A DNA stretch of 64,000 nt from an uncultured Bacteroidales bacterium (GTDB taxonomy: Bacteria; Bacteroidota; Bacteroidia; Bacteroidales; Paludibacteraceae), in the NCBI GenBank assembly GCA_902762355.1, contig CACWNR010000002.1:62001-126000 (forward strand), in the 5' to 3' direction. Below are positions 19,797 to 29,768 of the stretch, piece after piece (positions within the stretch are counted from its first letter, which is position 1; each line of letters starts with the position of its first letter). The notes beneath the pieces are model-generated. The model was not told where the DNA came from and did no database searches. It worked only from the letters and a program-made list of their open reading frames with translations. The position numbers and the translations under genes are program-made.

Positions 19797-22700
19797 TTAT
19801 TGAATCTTCACACCCATGATGGTGAACTTCTCACCGTTGCGAATGATAACCACCTGGTCGTTCTCAATGCGCTTGATAGCTACGTTCTCGATACCAGCGC
19901 CACTGAGTCCGGTCGGATCATGCGGCTTCTCTACGATGAGCAAGGTATAGTCCTCGTAGATAGTGTAGCCACCTGTGCCGCACGGATCCGGATCAGCAGA
20001 AGAAGTTCCATTAATATAGCCATTGAAGAAACTGTCTGCACCACCGATACGCAGACGGTAAGCACCTAACTCGGTCTCAGCCGGAATGGTGAATACGCAG
20101 CTCAGTGTGGTCGGTTGGCTCTCCGAAGATTCACCACTGAATACAACCTCGGAAGCCTCGAACGCCAGGTTCTTGTTCCAGTCTACCCAGATAACCGTAC
20201 CGTAGGTATAACCCGTACTATACGTGATCAGGATCGAATCAATCCCATCTGCATGAGCTACAAACTCAATAGCCTTGTTATCTGCATAGAACGGAGCTGC
20301 TGTCGGATGGATGTCGGTATAAGCATCTTCCTCGTTGAATGCGATAGCAATAATACCACTACCGTCTATCGATGTCGGAGCCGGAACGCAGTAACCTACA
20401 TGAGCAGAAACCATACGGAAGTCGCTGTGATCACTCTCGCCGCAGTATGCGCGTACGTAGAAGTCGTAATCGTTGTCGATATTCAGCGTGTCGATCGTAA
20501 TCGTCAGCGCCTCAATCGGCTCAACGCCCTCCCAGTTCGGCTCTTCGCCGGAGAGTACACATACTACCTGGAAGAATGTCTCTTCGCCACCTGCCGTCCA
20601 GTCTAACTTAACGGAGTTAGCAGAGAGTACTTCTGCATCCAGACTTGCCGGCTTGATACAAGACGGGGTAGTTGTAAAGAATACGGACTCACTCCACTCT
20701 GTCGGATCCACACCGCAGACGCCTTGTGCCTGAGCCTCGTACTTCGTCTCAGCTGTAAGGCCTTCGATGGTCAACTCTTTTACGAGAGAATTACCACCTT
20801 CTTGCCACTCGCCGGCAGGAGTTGCAGCACCCAAGAGTACAATGTCATCAATGTAGAGATAGTATGCATTATCCGAAGTACACTTGATACTGATGTACTT
20901 GGTACCCTCAGGAACCGTAACACTATATTGATGCCACTGTTGATCGTCAGCCGTTACTTCCGCTTCGAATGCAAACGAAGAAGTTGCATTGTCGGTAGAA
21001 CTGAAACCAACCTCGAATGATTCTGCATAAGAAGATGAGTAATTCTTATAGTAGAATTCCAGCGTAGCATCGGCATCAATACCGGCGATTTCAGGAGAAA
21101 TCAAGTACTGCGGAGGAAGAGTAGTATAGTTGAAACGGAAGCCGTTCGAGCCGGTGTGAGCGGCGGAGCTGTTGATTCCTGTAGAAGACTGAGCATTGCT
21201 CGTAGTCCAGCCACCTATACCGTCCTCAAAGCCTTGCTCTAAGAGTACATTGTCCAAAGCTGCCGTTCTGTAACGAACATTATAGCTGTCGTTGGCGCCT
21301 ACGTTCCATGCAATCTTAGCCGAGCGTGCCGCAATTTCCGAAACGCTTAATTCGCCCGGAACAGGACAGTTAGCCAAGGTCGAGAAACTGATGCTGCTTG
21401 TCCATGCGCTATTGCCATCGGCACCGCAGTTATCACGAACCCATACATAATAGGTCGTCTCTGCCTCAAGACCCGCAAAAGCATACTCAGCCTCTGCGAT
21501 ATTGCTGATGAGGCTGTCACCTTCCGGAGCCTCCGGCAACTCGTTGATCTTGCTATAGAACAACTCGAAGCCTTCGTGCAACTCATTCTCTGCAGCTACC
21601 CAAGTTACGATAGCTGCATCGCTTGCCAACGAAGCAACGTCTACAGCCAGACCGCTCGGTGCAATATTGCCGGCGATGGTAGTGAAGGTCGCTTTGTTTG
21701 TGCTCCAATAGCTTACGCTTTCCTCACCGCATTTTGCACGTACATATGCATAGTAGGTCTTATTAGCCAACAGACCATCAATGATAGCAGGATTAGACGT
21801 TACGTTATAGATGTTTGCCACGTTGGTCACCGTATCCGGGTTGAAGGCGGCAATCGTATCTACTACGATCTGCCATTCGTTCTGACCCTCTTCGCCGTTC
21901 GTCCAGCTCAACGTAGCCGTGTGAGCGGTCTTGGCATCACATTTCGGAGCAGCAGGTTTCAGACAGGTTGGAACCAAGCCTACGAAGACATCATCAATAC
22001 TCAAGTAATAGTTGTCATACGTACCTCCTTCATACTTGAAAGCGATACGGCTACCGGCAGGTGCATCCGCAAAGAGAACATCCTTCTCTGTCAGAGCGCT
22101 TGTTTGCGGGCAATCGAGAACAGAAACGAAGGTGCTTGCATCTGCAGGGTCAGTCATATATCCTACATGCAACGTACCATTAGAAGCACCTGTTCCTTCA
22201 TTGCGATAGGTGAAGGTGAGCTGCAGCGCAGAGATATTCTCAGCAAACTCCGGTAAGATTGTGTACAACGGCGTGGTCTTGCTCGACTTGAAGAACAAGC
22301 AATTGCCGGATACTGCATAACCACTATTGGAACTGATGAATACCTGCGGATAGCTGCTCGAAGATGCAGCACGATTCAAGAACTGCCAACAGGTCGGAAG
22401 TTGGTCATCCGGATAACCGGCAGGAACAGACGCACTGGTAGAACCGGTATATCCATTGAAGTCTTCTTTCCAACCGGAAGCTGCAGAAACAGCCTCACAC
22501 TCAGTGGCGAAGATTGTGGAAATAGCGGCACTCTGCGAGAATTCGTTGTAGTACGAACGAATGTATACTACATAACTGCTACTTGCCGTAAGCTCATCCA
22601 GTGCAACCGAGGTAACATTCTCTACAAGAACTGCTTTTTTCCAATCGGCAGCAGAGCCGGCAGGCAGTACTACGTATTGATACTTCGTAATCGCCTCATC

Positions 22701-25700
22701 AGCCGCAGCTGTCCAAGAGAGAGTAGCCGTGGTCGTAGTGATGTCCTCTACTTGCGGAGCCGTCGGAGCCTTGCAGAACGCTGCGAAGGATTTCTTCACA
22801 GAAGCACTTCTGTCTTCTTCTCCACAGTAAGCACGTACGTAGAAGTCATAGTTGACACCGGAAGCCTTGCCGCTGATCGTAACGGTGAAGATGTTCGCAT
22901 CCAGCAGCGTCCAGGCCTCTACCTCTGCGTCTTTCGCAACGCAAGCGTACTCGAATTGATTCTCAGCGCCACCTGCGGTCCAAGAGAACGTTGCACCATC
23001 CGGGAGGATAACCGGTTCCGCTACCACCGGAGCCATACAAGACGGAATGGTGGTGAAGAATACAGACTCTTCGCTCCACTCGGTCGGGTTAGTACCGCAG
23101 ACACCTTGTACCTTAGCCTCATACTTCGTCTCCGGCTCAAGACCGCTGATGGTCAACTCTTTTACGAGAGAATTACCACCATCTTGCCACTCGCCGGCAG
23201 GCGTAGGAGCACCGAAGAGCACAATGTCATCAATGTAGAGATAGTACTTATCATAAGAAGTACACATGATGCAGATGTATTTCGTACCGGCAGGAACGGT
23301 AGCACTGTATTTGTGCCACTGCTGATCACTAGCCGTTACCTCATCACCAAATGCAAACGAGGAAGTAGTTTTATCTGTAGAACTGAAACCAACTTTGAAT
23401 GTTTCCTCATATGTAGATGATTCATTATTGTAGTAGAACTCCAACGATGCATCAGCATCAAGACCGGCGATTTCCGAAGAAATCAAGTACTGATTAGAAT
23501 AAGCCCAAGAGAATGTGAAGCCACTCGCACCGGAGTGAATGCCATTGGTAGAACTGCTGATTCCGGTACTGGACGCAGGATTGCTTGTAGTCCAGCCACC
23601 CATACCATCCTCAAAGCCTTGCTCTAAGAACGCATTGTCCAAAGCAGCCGTTCTATAACGAACATTGTAGCTATCGTTGGTACCTACGTTCCATGCGATC
23701 TTAGCCGAGTGTGCCGCAACTTCCGAAGCGCTCAATTCGCCCGGAACAGGACAGTTAGCCAATGTCGTGAAGCTGAAGCTTACCCAAGCGCTATAGCCAT
23801 CGGCACCGCAGTTATCACGAACCCATACATAATAGGTCGTCTCAGCGTCCAAACCGGAGAGTACCTTGAAGGTATCCGCAATGTTCGTAAAGAGGCTATC
23901 GCCTTCCGGAATCTCCGGCAACTCGTTGATCTTGCTATAGAACAAATCGAAGCTTGCGTGCAGATCATTCTTTGCAGACACCCAAGTAACGGTAGCTGCA
24001 TCGCTTGCCAACGAAGCACCGTCAACCGCCAAACCGCTCGGCACGATATTACCGGCGATAGTCGTGAAGGTTACTTTCTTCTTGCTCCATGCGCTAAAGC
24101 CATCCTCACCGCAGTTTGCGCGTACGTATGCATAGTAGGTCTTATTAGCCAACAGACCATCAATGATAGCAGGATTAGACGCTACGTCAATGATTCTTGC
24201 TGCATTAACCGTATCCGGGTTGAAGGCGGCAATCGTATCGACTACAATCTGCCATGCATTCTGGCCCTCTGCACCGTTCGCCCAGCTCAACGTAGCCGTA
24301 TGAGCGGTCTTAGCGTCACATTTCGGATCAGCCGGCTTCTGACAAGTCGGAATCGGACCGACTACTACATCATCAATACTCAAGTAATAGTTGTTAGACG
24401 AACCTCCTTCATACTTGAATGCGATATAGCTACCGGCAGGCGCGTCCGCAAAGAGCACTTCTTGCTCCGTAAGCGTAGTTGTCTGCTCACAGGTATGAAC
24501 AGAAACGAAGGTGCTTGCATCAGCAGGATCAGTCAAATATCCTACATACAACGTACCATTAGAAGAACCTGTTCCTTCATTGCGATAGGTGAAGGTGAGC
24601 TGCAGCGCAGAGATATTCTCAGCAAACTCCGGTAAGATAGCATACAACGGCGTGGTACTGCTGGACTTGAAGAACAAGCAGTTACCGCTTACTGCATAGC
24701 CACTATTGGAACTGATGAATACCTGCGGATAGATATTCGTCGTTGTCGCACGATTCAAGAACTGCCAACAGGTCGGAAGTTGGTCATCCGGATAACCGGC
24801 AGGAACAGACGCACTGGTAGAACCTGTATATCCGTTGAAGTTCTCATTCAAAGCCGAAACGGCATCACACTCGGTTTGGAAACTAATGCCACCCACCCAC
24901 GGGCTTTGGTCACTATCGCCACAATGTGCGCGCACCCATATATAGTAAGTAGAAGAGGGGTTCAAACCACTCTGAATCTCCTTATCGGAGGTTCCCTCGA
25001 TAGAAGGAATAGTCTCTGCGGTCGGAGCTACATTCTCGGTCGAGTAATAGATATCCCAAGCTATTTCAGAATCACCAGCCGTCCATGTAAAGGTAGCAGA
25101 AGTCGTTGTTGCAGAGGCGAAAGCCAAGCCACTCGGCTCCAAGCATGACGGAACATCCTCTACAACGATATCGTCGATGTAAGCACCGTTGTATGTTCTG
25201 CTTGATGTAGCCGCATCAATCATAATGGCGATATAATTACCTTCGCCGGTTAAGTTGATGGTGAACTTCTGGTAAGAAGTCGTCAGTGCGATTTCTTCAC
25301 CAATCTGAACAAAGGTAGAAGCATCTGCGGGATCAGTCATTCTACCAATCTTTATGGTGCTACTTTCATTATAACCACGTGCCCAGAAAACAATACGCTT
25401 ATTCGTTTCAAAATTCATGACCGGCATGATCGCATACTGCGGCTGCGGATCATAACTACTACTCCAACTGCTGTAATAAGAATAGAACCTTAAGCTATTG
25501 TTTGGAGAATGCGAATAATCGGTATACGAATTATAATACATTGTCGGATACCACTTGTAATCTGAAGAAGTAGATGTGTTAATTGCACTCCAACAAACAG
25601 GAAGGACTCGTGCAGTTGGTGTATATACCGAAGCTATATCAAAACTATCGAAGTTCTCACTCAAAGCCGAAACAGCTTCGCACTTGGTTTGGAAACTAAT

Positions 25701-27326
25701 GCCACCAATCCAGTCGCTACGATCAGTTTCATTACAATGCGCACGTACCCATACGTAATAAGTAGAAGAGGGGTTCAAACCACTCTGAATCTCCTTATCG
25801 GAGGTTCCCTCGATAGAAGGAACAGTCTCTGCGGTCGGAGCTACATTCTCGGTAGAATAGTAGATATCCCATGCGATCTCACCACTCTCGCCGGCTTCCC
25901 AGTTCAAGATAGCAGAATTCGTTTCTGAAGATACGAAAGCCAAACCGCTCGGTTTCAGACAAGCGGGGAGTTCACGAACTACCAAGTTGTCGAAGTTCGT
26001 TGATGCTCCATATTCGCTCACGCCTAAGATGAAGATACGACCTTCTCCACTGATCGGCAACGTGAAGTTGTACGTATACCAGCCATCGGCAGCTTCAGCT
26101 GCAATACCGTCCGCAGTATTGGCTACTTGGCGCTCACGAGGAATAAAGCCTAACAGCACTGTATCTGCTAACTGAGAGGTAGGACTAACATAAATTCGTA
26201 AACCTTCGTTATTCTTCATGGTAGAATAATATTTACGATATACGTCAATCACAAACTCGTACCCATCAGGGAAAGTCATTACAGGCAGTGACAACAACGT
26301 CTTGTTACCCGAACTCATATCCGGCAATTGAACATACTTTGTGCTATTGCCACCGAGCGCTGTGGTTTCTACCTTGAACACAGAGGTACTACTACCTGCT
26401 ATATGCTCGTTCTCCCAGCAAGTAATATCAAGATCGCCAGCTTCTCGTTCGTCGAAGTTCTCACTCCAACCGGAAGCGACAGAAACAGCTACACACTTAG
26501 TTTTGAAACTAAACGTAGAGCTCCACTCGCTATAATCCTCGCCTCCGCAGAATGCGCGAACGCGAACATAATAGGTAGTACCCGGAGTCAGATCTTCCAA
26601 CAGTCCTGCTTCGCCTTCAATAGCAGAGGGCGCTTGCGGATCGGTGAAATCTTCACTTGTTGAATACTCCAAGTCATAACTCTCTGCACCAGCAACAGGA
26701 TCCCACACAATTAATGCCTCAGTCGGGTCTGCATCACCATCCAAGGCCAGATTTTTCGGTCTCGGGCAGGCATCCTCTTTTATAGAAACACCCGTTACAT
26801 CATCCAAGTAGAGAGAGGAGCCATCGTTGTCTACTACGTGGAAAGCAACATAGATTTCTTGACCTGCGTAGGCACTCAGATCAATCACTTTCTCCACCCA
26901 GCTACTGGCAGAAGTGGTTCCAATCGTTCCACTCGAACCGGTGGTGTACGTTTCCAGCGTGGTTGTAAACGATGCAGCCTCAGCCGTTGTCGTTGAAACC
27001 TCAATGGTCAGCGTTGTTCCTGCATAACTCTGTGAAGCAACATAAAAGGACAAACTCTCGCCATCTGCCGGTAGAAGTTTCGGCGTAACGAGGTAATTCT
27101 CGTGTCCTGGCGAAGAAGCATAATTCACATAAGCACATGCAGCTCCCTCGTGATGGTACGAAGAATTACGTTCCCAACTCTTGCTACCGGAAATATGGAT
27201 AGACTTCCATCCATCCGGAGCAAATGTTGCATCCTCAAAGCCTTCATTCAGTTGTTCTGCTCTAAGAGTAAACGGCAAACATAGCATCGCCGTTAAGAGC
27301 AAGAAAAGAGAACAAATCTTTTTCAT
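19797..27326 (-). CDS. Giant secreted adhesin-like protein with internal duplication (2509 aa)
   Basis: Signal peptide MKKICSLFLLLTAMLCLPF (cleavage near residue 23). About seven jelly-roll/cleaved-adhesin-like domains alternate with fibronectin-III-like domains (endings such as YYVWVRAHC). Residues about 825-1520 recur at about 1618-2315 with a constant offset of 793 residues (2379 bp): two near-copies separated by one extra fibronectin-III domain. Near the C-terminus is a GEVED-like domain (WVDWNKNLAF, about 2350-2370). The last 35 residues lack the usual long T9SS sorting domain and instead carry a compact tail (VVIIRNGEKFTIMGVKIQ) like those of the two BspA-like proteins here. No enzyme motif is visible; a surface adhesive role is inferred. 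Own promoter at 27446-27476 and own terminator. Confidence 0.9.
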   Translation of the reverse strand: MKKICSLFLLLTAMLCLPFTLRAEQLNEGFEDATFAPDGWKSIHISGSKSWERNSSYHHEGAACAYVNYASSPGHENYLVTPKLLPADGESLSFYVASQSYAGTTLTIEVSTTTAEAASFTTTLETYTTGSSGTIGTTSASSWVEKVIDLSAYAGQEIYVAFHVVDNDGSSLYLDDVTGVSIKEDACPRPKNLALDGDADPTEALIVWDPVAGAESYDLEYSTSEDFTDPQAPSAIEGEAGLLEDLTPGTTYYVRVRAFCGGEDYSEWSSTFSFKTKCVAVSVASGWSENFDEREAGDLDITCWENEHIAGSSTSVFKVETTALGGNSTKYVQLPDMSSGNKTLLSLPVMTFPDGYEFVIDVYRKYYSTMKNNEGLRIYVSPTSQLADTVLLGFIPRERQVANTADGIAAEAADGWYTYNFTLPISGEGRIFILGVSEYGASTNFDNLVVRELPACLKPSGLAFVSSETNSAILNWEAGESGEIAWDIYYSTENVAPTAETVPSIEGTSDKEIQSGLNPSSTYYVWVRAHCNETDRSDWIGGISFQTKCEAVSALSENFDSFDIASVYTPTARVLPVCWSAINTSTSSDYKWYPTMYYNSYTDYSHSPNNSLRFYSYYSSWSSSYDPQPQYAIMPVMNFETNKRIVFWARGYNESSTIKIGRMTDPADASTFVQIGEEIALTTSYQKFTINLTGEGNYIAIMIDAATSSRTYNGAYIDDIVVEDVPSCLEPSGLAFASATTTSATFTWTAGDSEIAWDIYYSTENVAPTAETIPSIEGTSDKEIQSGLNPSSTYYIWVRAHCGDSDQSPWVGGISFQTECDAVSALNENFNGYTGSTSASVPAGYPDDQLPTCWQFLNRATTTNIYPQVFISSNSGYAVSGNCLFFKSSSTTPLYAILPEFAENISALQLTFTYRNEGTGSSNGTLYVGYLTDPADASTFVSVHTCEQTTTLTEQEVLFADAPAGSYIAFKYEGGSSNNYYLSIDDVVVGPIPTCQKPADPKCDAKTAHTATLSWANGAEGQNAWQIVVDTIAAFNPDTVNAARIIDVASNPAIIDGLLANKTYYAYVRANCGEDGFSAWSKKKVTFTTIAGNIVPSGLAVDGASLASDAATVTWVSAKNDLHASFDLFYSKINELPEIPEGDSLFTNIADTFKVLSGLDAETTYYVWVRDNCGADGYSAWVSFSFTTLANCPVPGELSASEVAAHSAKIAWNVGTNDSYNVRYRTAALDNAFLEQGFEDGMGGWTTSNPASSTGISSSTNGIHSGASGFTFSWAYSNQYLISSEIAGLDADASLEFYYNNESSTYEETFKVGFSSTDKTTSSFAFGDEVTASDQQWHKYSATVPAGTKYICIMCTSYDKYYLYIDDIVLFGAPTPAGEWQDGGNSLVKELTISGLEPETKYEAKVQGVCGTNPTEWSEESVFFTTIPSCMAPVVAEPVILPDGATFSWTAGGAENQFEYACVAKDAEVEAWTLLDANIFTVTISGKASGVNYDFYVRAYCGEEDRSASVKKSFAAFCKAPTAPQVEDITTTTATLSWTAAADEAITKYQYVVLPAGSAADWKKAVLVENVTSVALDELTASSSYVVYIRSYYNEFSQSAAISTIFATECEAVSAASGWKEDFNGYTGSTSASVPAGYPDDQLPTCWQFLNRAASSSSYPQVFISSNSGYAVSGNCLFFKSSKTTPLYTILPEFAENISALQLTFTYRNEGTGASNGTLHVGYMTDPADASTFVSVLDCPQTSALTEKDVLFADAPAGSRIAFKYEGGTYDNYYLSIDDVFVGLVPTCLKPAAPKCDAKTAHTATLSWTNGEEGQNEWQIVVDTIAAFNPDTVTNVANIYNVTSNPAIIDGLLANKTYYAYVRAKCGEESVSYWSTNKATFTTIAGNIAPSGLAVDVASLASDAAIVTWVAAENELHEGFELFYSKINELPEAPEGDSLISNIAEAEYAFAGLEAETTYYVWVRDNCGADGNSAWTSSISFSTLANCPVPGELSVSEIAARSAKIAWNVGANDSYNVRYRTAALDNVLLEQGFEDGIGGWTTSNAQSSTGINSSAAHTGSNGFRFNYTTLPPQYLISPEIAGIDADATLEFYYKNYSSSYAESFEVGFSSTDNATSSFAFEAEVTADDQQWHQYSVTVPEGTKYISIKCTSDNAYYLYIDDIVLLGAATPAGEWQEGGNSLVKELTIEGLTAETKYEAQAQGVCGVDPTEWSESVFFTTTPSCIKPASLDAEVLSANSVKLDWTAGGEETFFQVVCVLSGEEPNWEGVEPIEALTITIDTLNIDNDYDFYVRAYCGESDHSDFRMVSAHVGYCVPAPTSIDGSGIIAIAFNEEDAYTDIHPTAAPFYADNKAIEFVAHADGIDSILITYSTGYTYGTVIWVDWNKNLAFEASEVVFSGESSESQPTTLSCVFTIPAETELGAYRLRIGGADSFFNGYINGTSSADPDPCGTGGYTIYEDYTLLIVEKPHDPTGLSGAGIENVAIKRIENDQVVIIRNGEKFTIMGVKIQ
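20390..22471. repeat. Internal duplication, copy B
   Basis: Coding segment nearly the same as copy A (about 22770-24850) at a fixed 2379-bp offset. Shared landmarks in order: NGYTGSTSASV, KCDAKTAHTATLSW, YSKINELPE, RTAALDN, SLVKEL. Boundaries are approximate. Confidence 0.8.
22770..24850. repeat. Internal duplication, copy A
   Basis: Partner of copy B (20390-22471). A single fibronectin-III domain (about 22480-22770) separates them. Boundaries are approximate. Confidence 0.8.
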
Positions 27327-27445
27327 AAGCTTTAATTTTTTGTTAATAAATATTGTTAATTAAGTATATGCTAATATACATAGTCACCGAGCGTGGTGGG
27401 CACTCGATAGACTAGGTAGAAGCTTAATACCGTTCTATTCGGCCG

Positions 27446-27476
27446 CAAAATTACAAATAATTTCTTAATTACGCAA
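27446..27476 (-). promoter_or_regulatory. Promoter for the 2509-aa protein gene
   Basis: Minus-strand TTG (27474-27476), 20 nt, TAATTTTG (27446-27453). The 110-nt leader down to 27326 holds small inverted repeats (CGAG/CTCG near 27390-27410) but no riboswitch I recognise. Confidence 0.75.
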
Positions 27477-27559
27477 GGATTTTGTCATTTTTTCGCAAAA
27501 AATTGCCAAATATGCGCAAAAATCTACATTTTGCTATATTGAGTTGACAAAATGACACT

Positions 27560-27592
27560 TTGCAAAAAAAAAGAGCCGCCATGGGGCGACTC
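27560..27592 (-). terminator. Terminator after gcvH
   Basis: 8-bp stem (27573-27580 with 27585-27592, one G-T pair) and a minus-strand run of nine T, 22 bp after the gcvH stop. Confidence 0.8.
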
Positions 27593-27614
27593 CTTATATA
27601 TATACGCGCGTGCG

Positions 27615-27989
27615 TTAGAGGCTTGCCTCGTATGCCGCTGCGTCCATGAGTTTGTCGAGCTCAGCCGGATCCTTCACGCTGATGCGGATGATCCAACCCT
27701 CGCCGTACGGGTCGTTGTTGACCAATTCCGGCTGTGCATCGAGTGCGCCGTTGATCTCCAGCACCTCGCCTGTAACCGGCATATTGAGGTCACTGACGGT
27801 CTTCACGGCTTCGATCGAACCGAATACCTCGCCTTGACCTACGGTCTCGCCCTCGGTCGGCACGTCGATGAAGACGATCTCGCCCAACTCCGATTGCGCA
27901 TAGTCCGTGATGCCTACATAAGCCTCATCGCCCTCTACGCGAATCCATTCATGCTCGCTTGTATAGCGAATATCTCCAGGAAAGTTCAT
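27615..27989 (-). CDS. gcvH: Glycine cleavage system H protein
   Basis: 124 residues, the normal size. H protein carries the aminomethyl group of glycine on a lipoyl arm between the P, T and L proteins of the glycine cleavage complex in the cytoplasm. Family landmarks: YTSEHEW near the start, [15 protein letters not shown], and the lipoylation site [11 protein letters not shown] with the target lysine at residue 63, where characterised H proteins have it; the NDPYGEGW motif follows. ATG 27989 is chosen because it gives the canonical [10 protein letters not shown] start; a TTG twelve bases upstream is in frame but adds nothing conserved. It lies 36 bp downstream of gldJ and has no own promoter of the local type, so it is probably co-transcribed. 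The P, T and L partners are not in the window. Confidence 0.95.
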   Translation of the reverse strand: MNFPGDIRYTSEHEWIRVEGDEAYVGITDYAQSELGEIVFIDVPTEGETVGQGEVFGSIEAVKTVSDLNMPVTGEVLEINGALDAQPELVNNDPYGEGWIIRISVKDPAELDKLMDAAAYEASL

Positions 27990-28025
27990 GTATGATTTCA
28001 AATTTATGATTTATGATTTTTGATT
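27990..28025. repeat. Short degenerate tandem repeat (TTATGATT-like)
   Basis: The gldJ-gcvH gap is almost entirely copies of an 8-9 nt ATGATTT unit. Comparable small repeats occur at 34793-34822, 38291-38325 and 42243-42274. Confidence 0.6.
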
Positions 28026-29618
28026 TTAGCGCAATACCGGCGTTCCCGGGATCTGGTCACCCAGCGTACTCATAGCGCAACGGAAACCGATCTTGGACGA
28101 AGCACGATCCTGATCCATGTAACGACGGGTAGAGGGGTTCAACCAGTAGATGCGGTCTGCCCACGAACCACCTTTGTATACGCGGCTCTTCTTCGATACA
28201 AGCGGAGCCAGCACATCGGTCGGGTCGGTCTTGATCTCGCTCAGGTTAGCTACACCGATGGTATCCAGCGGATAATCGGTCTGCAGCAGGCTGGCGAAAT
28301 CGCCATCCAGTACATCACGCTTATCATCCTCTTTACCCCAAGTAATCATGATGCAACCTACGGAGTCCATCTGGAACTTACCGTTCTCATCCAGTACCGG
28401 ACGGCTGTAGATATTACCACGATAGGAGTTATACTCGCTCGTCTCTTGGAAGGTAGTCTCACGATATACATCCATTACCCACTCGTTCACGTTTCCGGCC
28501 ATGTTATACAGACCGAAATCATTCGGAGCGAACTCATCCACCGGGTTGGTGATCACACGACGGTCGTTCAGCGCACCGCTGACACCCATCATATCGCCAC
28601 GACCACGAACGAAGTTAGCCTGCATCATACCCAGGTTCTTTTTCGTCATGTCACGCGGGTGATAACCGGACCACGGATAAACCTTACCCTCGATGGTCAA
28701 ACCGTCCTCACCGGCAACCGGAGCATAAGCGGCAAACTCCCACTCAGCCTCGGTCGGCAGACGATAACCCGTCACGAAGATACCATCGGCGATGTTCACT
28801 TTACGCTCAGCGCCGTAGCTATCCAGTTTCGGATGACGACCGTACTCAGGTACATAACTATCATCCATGAGATATTTCTCGGTATTGAAAACGAACTTGT
28901 CGCGGATCCACTCGTAGCTCGGACGATACATCGTAACGGTCTGCTCCGGATCCTCCGGGCTTACCTCCTCATACGAGTACATCTCGTAACCTGTCTCTTG
29001 CTCCCACTCGTCCTTGTAACCCTCATCGTCAGTCGGCTGCAGGTCAGCGAACGGAGGAATAACAATCGCACCGGCATTGATCAGCGCCATCTCGTTCACA
29101 CGGTCAGTACGCCAAGTACAATAAGCCATAGCCTGCTCCCACGTTACACCTACGATCGGATAGAACGAGAAAGCCGGGTGCTCGAAGTAGTTATCCTCAT
29201 ACGGATCGTTGTAAGCCAAGTCCTCACGCCAAACCTTATGATCCGGACGCGCTTGGTCTACCAACTCCGGAGCTACTGCGCCGAACACGAACTCCAACCA
29301 GTGCAGATACTCGTTCCAGTTCAGGTTGGTAATCTCGTATTTGTCCATGTAGAACGAACTAACCGTCAGGGTACGGGTCTCGTTGTTACGCGGAGCGGTC
29401 AGGAACTCATCCTTCTCACCAACCGTGAACGAACCACCCTGAATAGGCACCATACCTACCGGGTTCACGTTGCCCACACCTTCATTGGCCTCGAAATTCG
29501 TTGTCCTCTGGTCGAAATAATTCCAACCGGTGGTGTTACTAACACGGGTATTCAGCTCGCGTTGATTACAAGCTACTGCCGTCATGGCCACCAATACAAA
29601 CAGAAAATACTTTTTCAT
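28026..29618 (-). CDS. gldJ: Gliding/T9SS lipoprotein GldJ
   Basis: 530 residues. The start MKKYFLFVLVAMTAVAC is a lipoprotein signal with the lipidated Cys at residue 17. The body is a formylglycine-generating-enzyme/sulfatase-modifying-factor-type fold: GMVPIQGGSF, SFYMDKYEITNL, PIVGVTWEQAMAYC, CTWRTDRVNE, GYRLPTEAEWEF, GLYNMAGNVNEWVMD, YKGGSWADR and GFRCA. The combination EYLHWLEFVFG, WRTDRVNE and GRGDMMGVSGALND is closer to GldJ than to GldK, though both share this fold. GldJ is a periplasmic-side outer-membrane lipoprotein needed for gliding and T9SS stability; it is not an enzyme. None of gldK, gldL, gldM or gldN is adjacent. Promoter at 29685-29715; gcvH follows in the same direction. 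It is the only T9SS component gene in the window. Confidence 0.85.
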   Translation of the reverse strand: MKKYFLFVLVAMTAVACNQRELNTRVSNTTGWNYFDQRTTNFEANEGVGNVNPVGMVPIQGGSFTVGEKDEFLTAPRNNETRTLTVSSFYMDKYEITNLNWNEYLHWLEFVFGAVAPELVDQARPDHKVWREDLAYNDPYEDNYFEHPAFSFYPIVGVTWEQAMAYCTWRTDRVNEMALINAGAIVIPPFADLQPTDDEGYKDEWEQETGYEMYSYEEVSPEDPEQTVTMYRPSYEWIRDKFVFNTEKYLMDDSYVPEYGRHPKLDSYGAERKVNIADGIFVTGYRLPTEAEWEFAAYAPVAGEDGLTIEGKVYPWSGYHPRDMTKKNLGMMQANFVRGRGDMMGVSGALNDRRVITNPVDEFAPNDFGLYNMAGNVNEWVMDVYRETTFQETSEYNSYRGNIYSRPVLDENGKFQMDSVGCIMITWGKEDDKRDVLDGDFASLLQTDYPLDTIGVANLSEIKTDPTDVLAPLVSKKSRVYKGGSWADRIYWLNPSTRRYMDQDRASSKIGFRCAMSTLGDQIPGTPVLR

Positions 29619-29684
29619 ACTTTTTATATTAATTTTCTTTCAAGTTTCGACTCTATTTTATGCACGCATACATAAATCAGCCTG

Positions 29685-29715
29685 CAAATGTACTGCTTTT
29701 TTTGCATATACGCAA
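29685..29715 (-). promoter_or_regulatory. Promoter for gldJ-gcvH
   Basis: Minus-strand TTG (29713-29715), 20 nt, TACATTTG (29685-29692). Confidence 0.78.
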
Positions 29716-29768
29716 ATTTTTATTAAAATTTTTTGCTATTTTACGCATATTTCGGCAATTTTTACTAT

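Noticed and set aside
4031-27326. CRISPR array suspicion from the dense repeats
   Set aside because: The repeats are in-frame protein modules of variable spacing; no 24-37 bp repeat with regular spacers and no cas gene is seen anywhere in the window.
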